NCBI RefSeq assembly: GCF_033115175.1
Contig: NC_084827.1
Location: forward strand, 23,678,001-23,742,000
Direction of reading: 5' to 3'
Origin: Lepus europaeus
Taxonomy: Eukaryota > Chordata > Mammalia > Lagomorpha > Leporidae
Length of the DNA stretch: 64,000 bases
Shown here: one piece after another, positions 47,342 to 57,901 of the stretch
How the letters are laid out: each line of letters begins with the position of its first letter
Position numbering within the stretch: the stretch's first letter is position 1
Translations under genes and position numbers: made by a program
Notes under the pieces: generated by a model
Told to the model about the DNA's origin: nothing
Database searches by the model: none
Seen by the model: only the letters and a program-made list of their open reading frames with translations

Positions 47342-47660
47342 CGGTGCGGCAGCTCACTAGGCTAATCCTCCACTTGCAGTGCCAGCACCCTGGGTTCTAG
47401 TCCCTGTTGGGGTGCCAGATTCTGTCCCGGTTGCTCCTCTTGCAGTTCAGCTCTCTGCTGTGGCCCAGGAGGGCAGTGGAATATGGCCCAGGTGCTTGGG
47501 CCCTGCACCCACATGGGAGACCAGGAGGAAGCACCTGGCTCCTGGCTTCAGATCGACGCAGTGCAGCAGCTGTTGCAGCCATTTGGGGGTTAACCAATGG
47601 AAGGAAGACCTTTCTCTCTGTCTCTCTCTCACTGTCTAACTTTGTCAGAAAAAAAAAATG
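47342..47660 (+). mobile_element. Young C-SINE, perfect 12-bp target duplication
   Basis: Flanks 'tggcatctctgc' are identical at 47330-47341 and 47661-47672. Head 'cggtgcggcagctcactagg', short A10 tail. Confidence 0.95.
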
Positions 47661-47964
47661 TGGCATCTCTGCGGAGAATTGTGCATACCCTCTGGCTTTT
47701 GTCTAGTCCACTTCATTTTTTTTCTCTTCTTGTTCTTTTCCTTCTTTATAAAGAAATCTGAAGAGTCAACCATATTTTTTTAGGTAACTTGGTTCTTTCC
47801 ACACATGGGCTTCTGGGGGAAATTTTTTTTTCTAACAAACATGTTTGTCAAAGAATCTTTTTTGATATGAACACTCAAAACAATCATCACTCAAAAGAAC
47901 TTTTTGAGTACAAGTTTGTTTTGTTTGTTTTTGTTATTATTATTCAATAAATGATGGATCTTTG

Positions 47965-48068
47965 TAAAGTTCATGGAAAATGGTTAGGAAAAAACTGGGT
48001 GGTTTTCTAAATTTATTGCCTCAAAACGAATTTAATTCCACTTTACAGGAACTTTTTGAAGCACCTTA
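47965..48068. mobile_element. Short ITR element
   Basis: The left end 'tttgtaaagttcatggaaaa' and right end 'caggaactttttgaagcacc' are imperfect inverse copies. The total length is about 105 bp. It is the least disturbed member of this family in the window. Confidence 0.65.
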
Positions 48069-48263
48069 TATATATATGGTTTAATGAAAGACTATCTCTG
48101 TTGAGAAAACCTGTCTCAACCACATGCCTTTTACTCACTGAGTCACCTTGGTGCCACATGGTTCGGTTCAGTACAAGAGATTGACCCATTCCTCCTCATA
48201 ATGAAACTTCTGGCCCTTCTTGTGTAGTCCGTACCTTGTTCCATACATTTAGACCCCTTGTGC

Positions 48264-49022
48264 TGTGATTTGGTTGTGGTTAAATGTCTTCCAAGGATCC
48301 ATGTGTTGGAGGCTTGGAAGAACATTTAAGAGGTGAGACCTAGTTGTGGAGGGCTTCCTAGGTCTCGCTGAAGGTTTTAAGGCAGCTCTTTGAGACTCCT
48401 TGATAGTTGTTGTGAGAAGATTTAGTAAAAACCATAACCTGGCACTACCACAGGTTTCTCTGCTTCCTGGTTTGAGATGTAATTGACTTGTTCCTGCAAG
48501 TGCACCTGCCATTGCTATCTATCCATCATGAGGTCAAAGCATTAAAGGACCACTCGTTCCTGAGTCTGAGCTATGCTGTATGAATTTTTAACTTCCAAAA
48601 GTGTGAATTAAATAAATACATTTATGCAGAAAGTTAGCTTGTGTTAGGCCTTTTTAAAGGATTTTATTTATTTATTTGTTTGTTTGTTTATTTGAAAGGC
48701 GGAGTTCACAGAGGGAGGGAGAGAGAGACAGAGAGAATCATCCATCCTCTGATTCACTTCCTAAATGACAGCAAGGGCTGGACTTGGGCTTGTTCAAAGC
48801 CAGAAGCCAGGAGCTTCTTCCAGGTCTTCCATAAGGATGCATGGACCCAAGGATTTGAGTCATCTTCTTCTGCCTTCCCAGGAACAGTGGGCAGTGGAGC
48901 AGCTGGGACTCTGTCACTCGTATGGGATGCTGGAGTCACTGGTTGTGGCTTTACCTGCTACGCAACAATGTCGGCCCTCCATTAGGCATTTTGTTACAGT
49001 GATAGTAAGAGACTAATGGATG
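48264..49022 (+). mobile_element. MaLR-type LTR (MST/THE1-like), split by a SINE
   Basis: It starts 'tgtgatttggttgtggttaa' and ends with 'gatagtaagagactaatgga', matching the TGTGAT...GACTAATACA frame of ERVL-MaLR LTRs. Internal blocks such as 'aagaggtgagacctag' and 'gtgtgaattaaataaata' also fit. After removing the SINE it is about 430 bp. Old and diverged. Confidence 0.75.
48655..48981 (-). mobile_element. C-SINE inside a MaLR LTR
   Basis: Flanks 'ttaggcctttt' (48644-48654) and 'ttaggcatttt' (48982-48992) differ at one base. T-rich left end, head ending 'gcaacaatgtcggccct'. Confidence 0.92.
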
Positions 49023-50211
49023 CTATTAACTTGACTGTTAGACTTTTGCATTTTATTCACACCATTCACTTTTCTCTTAGTGTATGACTTACTTCAAATA
49101 ATTCTCATTGAGTTTGCTTTTATGCACTCCATGTCACCTCCACTAGAGGTGGTGAGGAAGGAGCTGAAGCAAGAATAGTAGCATCTGAGAAAGGAGACTC
49201 TTCAGCCCCAAAGAATATTAGAGACACGCATATTGTCTGAACATTTTAATTATAAACTTTCAAATTCAAGGGCTAACTTATCTATATTACCCTATGGAAA
49301 CTTTTAAAATTTGAACCCTTATTAGTGTATAACTACAATCTTTGTACTCAAAGCCTTTCATGTTTTATCTATAATTCACAAAGTATGGTCTTTGAACAGT
49401 TGGTAGCCCATACAGATTTTGCATGTTATTAATGAGATAAATATATACAATGTTCGTGTTTACTGTAAAGTTTCTCTTATGGTATACATATTTTAAGGAG
49501 AAAGCCAATAGAAACCCCTGAGTGTTGTTCATCACTGCCCTACTGGCTACAAATAGTAGAAACTTAATAAACAGAAACTAGGACATAATGCTGGGATTCA
49601 GAATTGTCAGGTGGTCCCCAAGAATAGGACATTCCGCTCCTTGTGAAAAAATTATGTCAAAGATTTTCAGAAACCAGCAAACTGCTTTGTAGTTCCCTCC
49701 TCTGGAGTTGCAGTGTATCTGGTTTTGTTCCTTTGAATCTGGTTGGTGATTCATCTGTCTTTACTGTTTATTTTTTCCATCTTTTCAAGTTCTCCTAGAT
49801 GATGCCTAGCTTAGCCTTCTATTTTTTTTTCCTTGCATTTCATGGGCCAAAGCCAACTGACTTGCACACAAACATCAATCCCATCCTCTTCAGCTCAGGC
49901 AATGGATTGCTTCCTGAGTCAAGTGGTCAATTGATCACCCTGGTCTACCCAGAAATCAAGGTGGAATAGGATCAACTATAAAATACCAACACGATTGCAG
50001 AGTTTGACTTCTGTTTGTGGGGAGGGCAGGTCTTGGAGGAGTCTGTGCAACCATTGTGCACATGGTTGTCAGACACTTTTAGCATTGAAATTTGCTAAAT
50101 ATATTTGAGGCCTTCAAATATTATTCTGATTTATTTATTTTTATTTAAGAGGATAAATGATAAAATAATGAGTAAATTTTAATTAAAAAGAAAACTCAAA
50201 AGTAGATATTT
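49023..50211. other. Unassigned intergenic sequence
   Basis: About 1.2 kb without a recognised gene or repeat. Confidence 0.45.
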
Positions 50212-50525
50212 AGCCTATTGGTTAAGACACCTGTTTCCAAATTATTGGGCCTGGATTCCATTCCTGAAACTGACTCCTTATTCCAGTTTCCTAACAATAT
50301 GGACCATGAGAGTCAGCATTGATGGCTCAAAAATTGAGTTCTTGCCATTTATGTGGGAGACCAGGATTGTGCTCCCAGATCCTGGCTCAGCCCCAGCCTT
50401 TGTGGGCATGAGGAGTGAGTCAGAGGATGGAAGTATGCGTACTCTCAATTCTCGCTCTTGTTTTCTCCCTGTGTATGTGTGTCCTTCTCTCTATCTCTTT
50501 ACTTTCAATAAATAAATAAGATAAA
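50212..50525 (+). mobile_element. C-SINE, old copy
   Basis: 'ttggttaagacacctgtttc' near the head, 'tgtgggagaccaggattgtg' in the body and '(aaat)n' at the end. Strongly diverged. Confidence 0.78.
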
Positions 50526-51079
50526 TTTAGGAGAATGAACCAGGAGATAGATTATCTCTCTCACCATCATTCTCACGGATGCTCTGCCAAATTAAAGGCT
50601 GTGATATCCAAAGAACATTCCCCATTTGCTCTGTAAGGTATAACCAGAGTTATGCTTCATGAAGTTCTGACAGCCAAGAATTGTCCTTCGTGTTCTCTGG
50701 GCATCCATCCATCAGAGCTATATCAAGATTCTGTAAAGCTGCATAAAAATGCTGTAGAGCCACGGTTCTAGTGATGGCCTCACTGTTTGCATTCTGGGTA
50801 TATCTAGGAAGACACAGAGAAAGCCATGCAATAACAAACTATTTCAAAAGGAAGGGACCAAGGTGGAGGTTGAGACTCATGAAGAGGAAGCCAGTGTGCT
50901 GGTGAGGCCAAGTGTAAAAGGAGGAGTCACATTGCAAAAAGAGATTGCCCTGAGGAGGGGGAGTGGAAAGTGGAGGAGGCTGGCACACAAGCACAAGCAT
51001 CTGTGGTTGAAGAGCTTGGGGAAGAAGCGTCCTTTAAGTCATGTGTGTGTGTATCTGGAGGAGGAGTCCCTACAAGAGG
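50526..51079. other. Unassigned, less AT-rich sequence
   Basis: A 150-codon frame (50863-51315) begins here and runs into the LTR-like segment. It shows no domain I recognise, and codons for E/K/R-rich peptides follow from purine-rich DNA. Probably not a gene. Confidence 0.4.
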
Positions 51080-51464
51080 CTGCAGAGGAGTTAGAATTTG
51101 TGGGGGGAATGTTAGTAAAATGGCGCAGTCTTATCTATGGTATGATCTACACCCCGGAGACCATCCTAGGCTCTAGCCCCTGCTGCCATAGCTGGAAGCC
51201 AGGTGACCCCATAGCTCAACCACTGGTGTCAGCTCCACCCCCGTCCCTAATGGGATTCACTGTTAATACTTCCCTGCCCAACTCCAGGCAAAGTTGTAAG
51301 AGGACCTGTTCCTGAACACGTGGCTCTCTTTCTCTCCGTCTCCTAATCTCTCTTTCTCTTTCTCTCTCTGTCACTTGATCTCTCTCTTATGCTCTCTTTC
51401 TCCCTCTTTTCCTTTTTCGCCCCTTCTCTCCAGTCTGCCGGGTTTCCTCCAATAAACACTTTGA
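51080..51464 (+). mobile_element. Possible LTR 3' portion
   Basis: A GC-richer segment leads into a CT-rich stretch and then 'ggtttcctccaataaacact', which has the look of an LTR R/U5 region with an AATAAA signal (51451-51456). The 5' boundary, TATA box and TG/CA ends are not clear. It could instead be the 3' end of another retroposed sequence. Confidence 0.35.
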
Positions 51465-51466
51465 TA

Positions 51467-51530
51467 GGAAGGAAAGAAGGAAGGAAGGGAGGAAGGAAGG
51501 AAGGAAGGAAGGAAGGAAGGAAGCAAGCAA
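51467..51530 (+). repeat. (GGAA)n microsatellite
   Basis: About 15 GGAA-type units, with a few variants, directly after the AATAAA-bearing segment. Confidence 0.95.
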
Positions 51531-51603
51531 GCAGCTGATCATCCAGATCTTGCAATGAACAATAACCGGGGTTAATATAATTCTAACAGAATTAGAATGA
51601 ACC

Positions 51604-51895
51604 TACCACATAGGGTGTTAGCCTGGCTGCTATGAAGCTGGATAAGATAATGGCTTCTAGAATCAAAGTTCCTGGGTTGGATCCCGGGCTCCCACTTCCT
51701 GTCAATGAGGATCCTGTGAGGCAGCAAGTGATGGCTCAAGCAATTGGCTTCCTGTCACCCATGGAAGACCTAGATTGAGTTCTGGTCTCCTAGCTTTGGC
51801 AACTTAGCATTGTGGGCATTTGGAGAGTGAATCAATGGGTGGAAGATCTTTTTCTCATTCTTTATCTCTGCCTCTCAAATAAATAAATAAATAGG
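51604..51895 (+). mobile_element. C-SINE, old copy
   Basis: 'agcaagtgatggctcaagca', 'gcatttggagagtgaatcaa' and the '(aaat)n' tail identify it. The head is badly decayed. Confidence 0.75.
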
Positions 51896-52689
51896 TAGAA
51901 TGAAGTTATCTGGTTAGGTAGGGGAATTAATTTTAAAATACAGGAATATTAACATAAATGATATTTTAAATTAATTAAAAGTATTCACTTAAATTTTATT
52001 TCCATTAATTAGGAGAATAAATAAGTGAGGTAAACTGAAGAACTGTTTAAATGTCAGTGAAATTAACATTTTGAGATTCAGTGATTGTTTACAGCCCTTG
52101 TCTCTACTATTGAGGGACAGTGTTTTCCTCTGCTTACTATTTGCGGAACCTTTTACTTAGTGTAGGATTAATCATATAAGTATAAGGTAAACTGAAAGTA
52201 GATTATTGTAAAAATTAAGAGAGGGAATAAAAGAGGAAGGAGGAGGAAGGGTAGGCAGAAGGGAAGGTAGGGTGGGAAGTATCTTTAGGTTCCTAAATCT
52301 GTATATCTGAAATGCATGAAGTTTGTTCACCTTAAAAATTTTTAAAATACATTCATTAATTAAAAATATTTCTAAAAAAGGAACAAAAAGCCAGATACAT
52401 TGTTTTTCTCCCAATATCATTCATACATTCTTATAAGAATTATCTGAGAGAAGAGAATGAAAACTGAAAGAAAAACATGGCAATTCTTGCTATAATTTTG
52501 AAATGATCCTTGGTCTTGCACTGATTAACAGAAAAGCTGACTCTGAGCCCTGGGTGCACTCAGCTCGACAGTGGGTCATGTAATTCACTAACAGGTATTG
52601 AAGGCTTACTCTGTGCTTACAAAGAGGTGGATATGCATGTAGAAAAATTAGATTATATCCCTTATATGAGAACTTAAAAAAATCCTCAA
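51896..52689. other. Unassigned AT-rich intergenic sequence
   Basis: About 800 bp with no recognised gene or repeat. A GGAAGG-rich patch lies at 52230-52280. Confidence 0.45.
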
Positions 52690-52715
52690 TTGTCTTTTCA
52701 GAATCACTGGAGATA

Positions 52716-52742
52716 TTATATATATGACATATATGTAGTCTA

Positions 52743-52777
<35 letters not shown>

Positions 52778-52820
52778 CTATATATATATCTAGAGAGAGA
52801 GAGAGAGAGAGAGAGAGACT
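52716..52820 (+). repeat. Compound (TA)n-(GA)n microsatellite
   Basis: A TA tract of about 70 bases with interruptions passes through 'tctagaga' into about 13 GA units (52793-52818). Confidence 0.95.
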
Positions 52821-53131
52821 TGAATTTTCCAAATTCTTAGAAAACTAATGAAAGGAATATGGTACACCAAGCCTTTCCAAATGTTAGGGGGATCTGAGCC
52901 ATAGTCTGTTCCTAACCCAAGGCATAGAAAAAAATAAGAAAGAAAATAGTAAGAATATAAAGAAGGTTAACTAAGTGACTGCAAGTGAGACCACCTAAGA
53001 GGCAACGTGCCTTATACCAAACATAGGATCATCTATACACAAGAGGTCTTTCAAAGTTCATGGGAAAGCATATTATCTAACACACATGAATGTACTTCAC
53101 AATGTTTTTGAACCAAAACATTTATTCTTTT

Positions 53132-53420
53132 TTTTTTTTTTTTAATTTTTGACAGGCAGAGTGGACAGTGAGAGAGAGAGACAGAGAGAAAGGTCTTCCT
53201 TTTGCCGTTGGTTCACCCTCCAATGGCCGCCGCGGTTAGCGCGCTGCGGCCGGCGCACCGCGCTGATCCGATGGCAGGAGCCAGGTGCTTCTCCTGGTCT
53301 CCCATGGGGTGCAGGGCCCAAGCACTTGGGCCATCCTCCACTGCACTCCCTGGCCACAGCAGAGAGCTGGCCTGGAAGAGGGGCAACCGGGACAGGATCG
53401 GTGCCCTGACCGGGACTAGA
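53132..53420 (-). mobile_element. Young C-SINE, 5'-truncated
   Basis: Very well preserved tail and body, but the copy stops at 'ctgaccgggactagaac', lacking roughly the first 50 bp of the SINE head. Flanks 'acatttattctttt' are identical at 53118-53131 and 53421-53434. Confidence 0.95.
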
Positions 53421-53434
53421 ACATTTATTCTTTT

Positions 53435-53762
53435 AAGATTTTTTATTTATTTATTTGAGAGGTAGAGTTACAGACAGTGTGAGAGAGAGACAAAGAAAGA
53501 TCTTCCTTCCATTGGTTAACTCCCCAAATGGCCGCAACGGCCGGAGCTATGCCAATCCAAAGCCAGGAGCCGGAAGCTTCTTCCAGGTCTTCCACGTGGG
53601 TACAGGGGCCCAAGCACTTGGGCCATCTTCTACTGCTTTTCCAGGCCATAGCAGAGAGCTGGATTGGAAGAGGAGCAGCCGGGACTAGAACAGGCACCCA
53701 TATGGGATGCCGGAGCTGCAGGTGGAGGATTAACCTACTGAGCCATGGCGCTAGCCCCCAAA
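53435..53762 (-). mobile_element. Full-length C-SINE adjacent to the previous one
   Basis: Same orientation as its neighbour. It is flanked on the left by 'acatttattctttt' (53421-53434) and on the right by 'acatttatt' (53763-53771). More diverged than the truncated copy, so it is probably the first arrival. Confidence 0.93.
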
Positions 53763-53835
53763 ACATTTATTTTAAACATTATCTTATTAAAAAAATAAAC
53801 TTAAATTTTAATTTCATTTTCCAATGAACTTTTTC

Positions 53836-54045
53836 TTAAAATTTATTTGAGAGGCTGGCAGTGGGAGGTGGAGGTTGAAGCTTTCATAGTCAGAGCCAGT
53901 CTCTCAGAGGAGTGGCAGGAACCCAACTATTTGATCCATTACTGCTGCCTCCCAAGGTCTCCATTTGCAGGAAAGTGAAATTACCTGCATGAGCCAATAG
54001 TATGATCCAAGCCAAATACTCTTCTGCCATTAATTTTTGCAGCTC
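53836..54045 (-). mobile_element. Old SINE remnant
   Basis: 'aaatttatttgagaggctgg', then 'gtggcaggaacccaactatt' and 'tgatccaagccaaatactc' follow C-SINE order at high divergence. Confidence 0.55.
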
Positions 54046-55093
54046 CCTTTTATCTTCTTGAGGTGGACATTTACATCAAAGTCACATGACTTGTTTGTAT
54101 AAACTGTAAGATCATCTAATAAACTCTTAGTTGAAATTCCATCTTCCTTAACAGCCAGGAGTTTATAACTTGTTTTTTTTTTCTCTTTTATTAAGATAAT
54201 TCACTATTCTGCAAATACAGCTAGTATTGTAAAATTTTGTTTGGAATGTAATATATTTATATTATCACTTCTTATACCAATAGGAGGTTGTTTAGTGTCA
54301 GTCAAATCTGTCTAGTCTCATCCATAGTACATTTGCTTGTCTGAGTTTTGAGAAAGATCATGTAATATTATTACCAGTGTGAAAGTTATATCTATGGCTT
54401 TTGAAAGCATAAGGATAGTAAAAGAAGTGAAGTTCAAAATAAAGGCTGGAGACAGGGTTAGAGTATTAACAGGAAGAAGACTACAGACGTATTGACTATA
54501 CCAGAGTATTTCCTGCTTGAAGCTATATATTGTAATAAAACCAAAACTTACTTCAGAGGATTGATTTGCTCTTATTTTATTGTTGTATTGCCATTTCTGC
54601 TCAATTCTTACTTCAGGAAGGCCTGTTGTGAGTTTCCTGTCTAGGTCTTTTATTGGTACCACATACTATCTTTTTTTAAAAAGCTAATAGTAAAGAATCA
54701 TTTGAAAATCCTAATGATAGGCAAGAAGCACCAGAAATTTGCTGATGAATTTCTTTCAACATAGATTTATTACTTAGAATAACTGCACTGAATCCTTATA
54801 TTTATTCATTACCTAATAAAAATGTCAATTCCACTTCTGGTGCTCTTTATTTATTATTGAGAATTTTTTCAACTGTTTAAAAGTGAACATTTTCACATTG
54901 TAGATTTTATATAAGTACTTTTTTCATTATACCTTTAAAATTTTATCTTGTAACAGTCATTAAATTGTTAGTTCTAGAGTTGCTTTTTTTCAGTGCTTAA
55001 ATAAACAGAGAAAAACATCAATGGATTGTGTTGTATTAACATGTCTTCAGTACCTATACAACTGATTCGATCTGTCCCCTTGTTATCTTAAAA
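54046..55093. other. Unassigned AT-rich intergenic sequence
   Basis: About 1 kb with no gene or recognisable repeat. Confidence 0.45.
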
Positions 55094-55104
55094 TGTAGTG
55101 TATA

Positions 55105-55396
55105 GGCCGGTGCTGTGGCATAGTGGGCTAAGCCTCTGCCTGTGGTGCTGGAATCCCATAAGGGATCCAGTTGGTGTCCTGGATGCTCCTCTTCCAGCTC
55201 TCTACCATGGCCTGGGAAAGCAGCAGATGATAGCCCAAGTGCTTTGGCCCCTGCACCCATATGGGAGACCTGGAGGAAGCTCCTGGCTCCTGGCCATTGT
55301 GGTTATTTGGGGAGCAAACCAGTGAATGGAAGTCCTTTCTGTCTGTCTCTCTCTCTGTAACTCTACCTCTCAAATAAATAAATAAAATTTAAAAAT
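55105..55396 (+). mobile_element. C-SINE, perfect 11-bp target duplication
   Basis: Flanks 'tgtagtgtata' lie at 55094-55104 and 55397-55407. Head 'ggccggtgctgtggcatagt', tail '(aaat)n'. A short internal deletion removes part of the 'gcagccatttgggg' segment. Confidence 0.94.
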
Positions 55397-55407
55397 TGTA
55401 GTGTATA

Positions 55408-56050
55408 TTAATGTTTAATTTTCCTCATTTGTAGAAACTAATTGCTAATGTGGTGGAAAGAATAAGCTGAGGAGCCACATGCATACCCAACTCTGCTATT
55501 GATTGTGAGATCATGAAGAAGAAACAAGGTGGGAAGTCTCCTGGAGGAAAAGGAAGTGTTCTAAGAGAAACTGAGAAATGATGATTATTACAAAAAGAAA
55601 AGCAGTTACAGATCCTTCTATTAGGAATTTCCATACAGTAATTTGGATGTTTAAAGGCTAAAGAAATAAAGAAGAAAAATTTGTAAAGGTACTGTTGATA
55701 ACAGGAATGAAGAAAACTAGGATCACGGGTAGCAAAAATAAAATTGCTTTCCAAGGGATGAAACTGAAAGGTCCCTAGCAAAAAAAGAAGTGTACAGCAA
55801 TTTTGTTAAGCACAGTTTCAGTGTATGAGATGGGAATGTGGGTGGAATGGAGGGAGTCATCTTTCCTGAGATTTGGCCACTTGACAAATATTTAGCACCT
55901 GCAATACTCCAGACACTGCACAATCTCAGGGGTTATCATAGTAAACAATTCTCCCTGCCCTTAATAAGCTTAGGGTACTGGAAGAATGTGTTTAATTGCT
56001 GATGGGGAAGAATGAATAAGGAAGGAAAGTTGAAAACACATTGAGAAATT
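55408..56050. other. Unassigned intergenic sequence
   Basis: About 640 bp. A 118-codon antisense frame (55425-55781) has no recognised domain and is probably chance. Confidence 0.45.
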
Positions 56051-56100
56051 ATATATAAGATGCTTTAAAAAGTTTATGGAAGATACCCATTACAATTTTT

Positions 56101-56372
56101 AACAATTATTTAAATATTTGAGAGGGAGAGAAAGAGATCTTTCCCTTCTGTTGTGAACACTCCTCATATGCTCACAATTTTCAGCAAAGCTAGGAGCCAG
56201 TCAATCTAGGTCTCCCATGTGGGTGGCAGGGATCCAACTACATGAACCATCACTGCTGCCTCCCAGCGTGGTCATTAGCAGGAATCTTGGGCAGGAACTG
56301 GAACCTTGTCTCAGGTTCGAGCACTCTGATACAGGGTTGGGTGTATAACCTTTAGGCTAAGCACCTGCTTGC
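56101..56372 (-). mobile_element. C-SINE, old copy
   Basis: 'aatatttgagagggagagaa', 'gtgggtggcagggatccaac' and 'aacctttaggctaagcacct' mark an old minus-strand SINE. Confidence 0.78.
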
Positions 56373-56407
56373 ACAATATCTTTTAATTCCTTTTACCATG
56401 AACTTTT

Positions 56408-56749
56408 ATTTTTTTAAGATTTATTTGAAAAGTAAAGTAATAGGCAGTGGCAGAGGGGTGGGGAGACAGAGAGAGAGAGAGAGATCCTCCAAATGCTGGT
56501 TCATTCTCAAAATGGCCACAAAGGCTGGAGCTGAGCTGATTCTAAACCAGGAGCCAGGGGCTTCTTCCGGGTCTTCCAGGTGAGTGCAGGGGCCCAAGCA
56601 CTTTGGACATCTTCTACTGCTTTCCCAGGTACATTAGCAGGGCCCTGGATGGGAACTGGAGCAGCCAGGACTCCAACAGGGGTCCATATAGGATTCTGGC
56701 ACTGCAGGCGACAGCTTTACCTGCTTTGCTGCAACGTGGGCCCCTACCT
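56408..56749 (-). mobile_element. C-SINE
   Basis: T-rich left end, 'gctggttcattctcaaaatg', 'gggcccaagcactttggaca' and 'gctgcaacgtgggcccc'. The short flank 'tgaactttt' is repeated at 56399-56407 and 56750-56758. Confidence 0.9.
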
Positions 56750-56765
56750 TGAACTTTTTCAAGTC

Positions 56766-57440
56766 CCTGCCTGTTACTGATGGTAATGGTGAGGAAATGG
56801 TAGTCAACACCCAAATCTCCTGAGGAGAGCTTCCCTTAGGGAGAGGAAGGAAGGCAGTGCACAGCTAGTTGAGGCCAGAAAAGGTGTGAGGACAGCATCC
56901 ACCCCTTAACAGCTTTCCTGTGTGGACGCCTGCTGAGCTCTGACTCAGAAGTCACTCCAGGCTTAGGCATGACATATGGGAGGGGAACATGGGCTGACAC
57001 TGCTTCCTGTTCAAAGGATGGGTGCTTCAAAATAGCTGTTTCCTCCTGCAAAGATGTACTGAAAGCAGGTATTTTTGTCAATATCAGCCTTGGAAATATT
57101 CAGGTGAGTCTTTACAGCGTCACATTCGGGTAGTTTCACTTAAATCAAATGCAGAAGGCGTATACGGGAAATTAGCAGGTCACATTTAAACTAATTATAC
57201 CACAAAACCGAAATCCTACGGGAAGCTTAATCAAATGTCTGAAAAGAGAAATAACTCATCGGTGTAATGATACCAACGCCAGGACACTGCTTTTCAAAAC
57301 TATCAATAACTGAAATTATCCTTGTAAACATCTCCCCGTGAGGCTCCCATCCGAGTGCTTACTTTTGGGAAAAAGAGCAATGGACGTGAAAGGGACAGGC
57401 CTAAACCCCTGGGTTTTCAATTTCCCCACAGCAATCTCCA
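56766..57440. other. Upstream flank of the CpG island
   Basis: About 670 bp of mixed composition leading into the island, with no recognised repeat. Scattered CpGs appear from about 57110. Distal promoter elements could lie here but I cannot define any. Confidence 0.4.
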
Positions 57441-57778
57441 CCCCGGCGGAGAGGTTAGGAAAGATCTCTGATTACAGGATTTAGGAATCCCGCCGCCACC
57501 GACTCCAGTTCCGCTGGGCGGAGCCTCCTCCTGAGAATGACAGACATCGACGAGGGGCGGGGCTAAAGGGAAAGGAGCAACTTCGCGCGGACTGGAACGG
57601 CCGGGGCGGGGCCTGGATGGCGGCCCGGCAGGCCCACTGGCGCTGCTTTCTCTCCGCCTTTCGCGAAACCTCCGCGGAGTTCCTGAGGCTTGAGGACTGT
57701 ACGAAGTTTGAGAGCCGCGGTTAAGCCCTGAGGTCCGAGCACGCATGCGCGAAAGCTGGGCGGCCGGCGCTGTGCGTG

Positions 57779-57786
57779 TGACGTCA
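57779..57786. promoter_or_regulatory. Palindromic CRE
   Basis: The full CREB/ATF consensus TGACGTCA, 48 bp upstream of the probable first-exon splice donor and so close to the likely start of transcription. Confidence 0.85.
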
Positions 57787-57833
57787 CGGATGCGCCTGTG
57801 TCAACTCTTCCTAGTTTTGTTAGTAGCGTGCGG
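57787..57833 (+). other. Probable noncoding first exon (3' end defined)
   Basis: 'ttagtagcgtgcg' at 57820-57832 is followed by the strong donor G|GTGAGT at 57834. No ATG-initiated frame spans it into the next exon. The transcription start is not resolved and lies somewhere in the GC-rich region near or upstream of the CRE, so the left coordinate is approximate. Confidence 0.65.
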
Positions 57834-57864
57834 GTGAGTGAACTCCTAGGGAGTGGGGTTAGAG

Positions 57865-57901
57865 TTTTTTATTTTTATTTTTATTTTTATTTTTATTTTT
57901 T
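57865..57901 (+). repeat. (ATTTTT)n microsatellite
   Basis: Five to six ATTTTT units, about 30 bp inside the first intron. Confidence 0.95.

Larger units (their letters stand above)
53045..53835. mobile_element. Short ITR element hosting two SINEs
   Basis: The left end 'tttcaaagttcatgggaaag' and right end 'ttccaatgaactttttctta' are imperfect inverse copies. The element would be about 160 bp without the two SINEs at 53132-53420 and 53435-53762. Confidence 0.6.
56055..56765. mobile_element. Short ITR element hosting two SINEs
   Basis: Left end 'gctttaaaaagtttatggaa' and right end 'accttgaactttttcaagtc' are imperfect inverse copies. Two SINEs lie inside (56101-56372 and 56408-56749). Confidence 0.6.
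57444..57845 (+). promoter_or_regulatory. CpG-island promoter
   Basis: About 40 CpGs in 400 bp stand out from an AT-rich, CpG-poor window. Two GC boxes 'ggggcggggc' lie at 57554-57563 and 57603-57612. An NRF1-like 'acgcatgcgc' is at 57741-57750, and a perfect palindromic CRE 'tgacgtca' at 57779-57786. There is no TATA box. This is the layout of a broadly expressed gene promoter, possibly bidirectional. The 109-codon antisense frame over it (57417-57746) is GC-rich noise. Confidence 0.93.

Noticed and set aside
50863-51315. 150-codon frame rich in E, K and R
   Set aside because: The purine-rich DNA explains the composition. The frame ends in an LTR-like segment and shows no known domain.
57417-57746. 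109-codon antisense frame over the CpG island
   Set aside because: GC-rich promoter DNA is poor in stop codons. The Pro/Arg/Ser-rich product has no recognised domain and there is no splice support.
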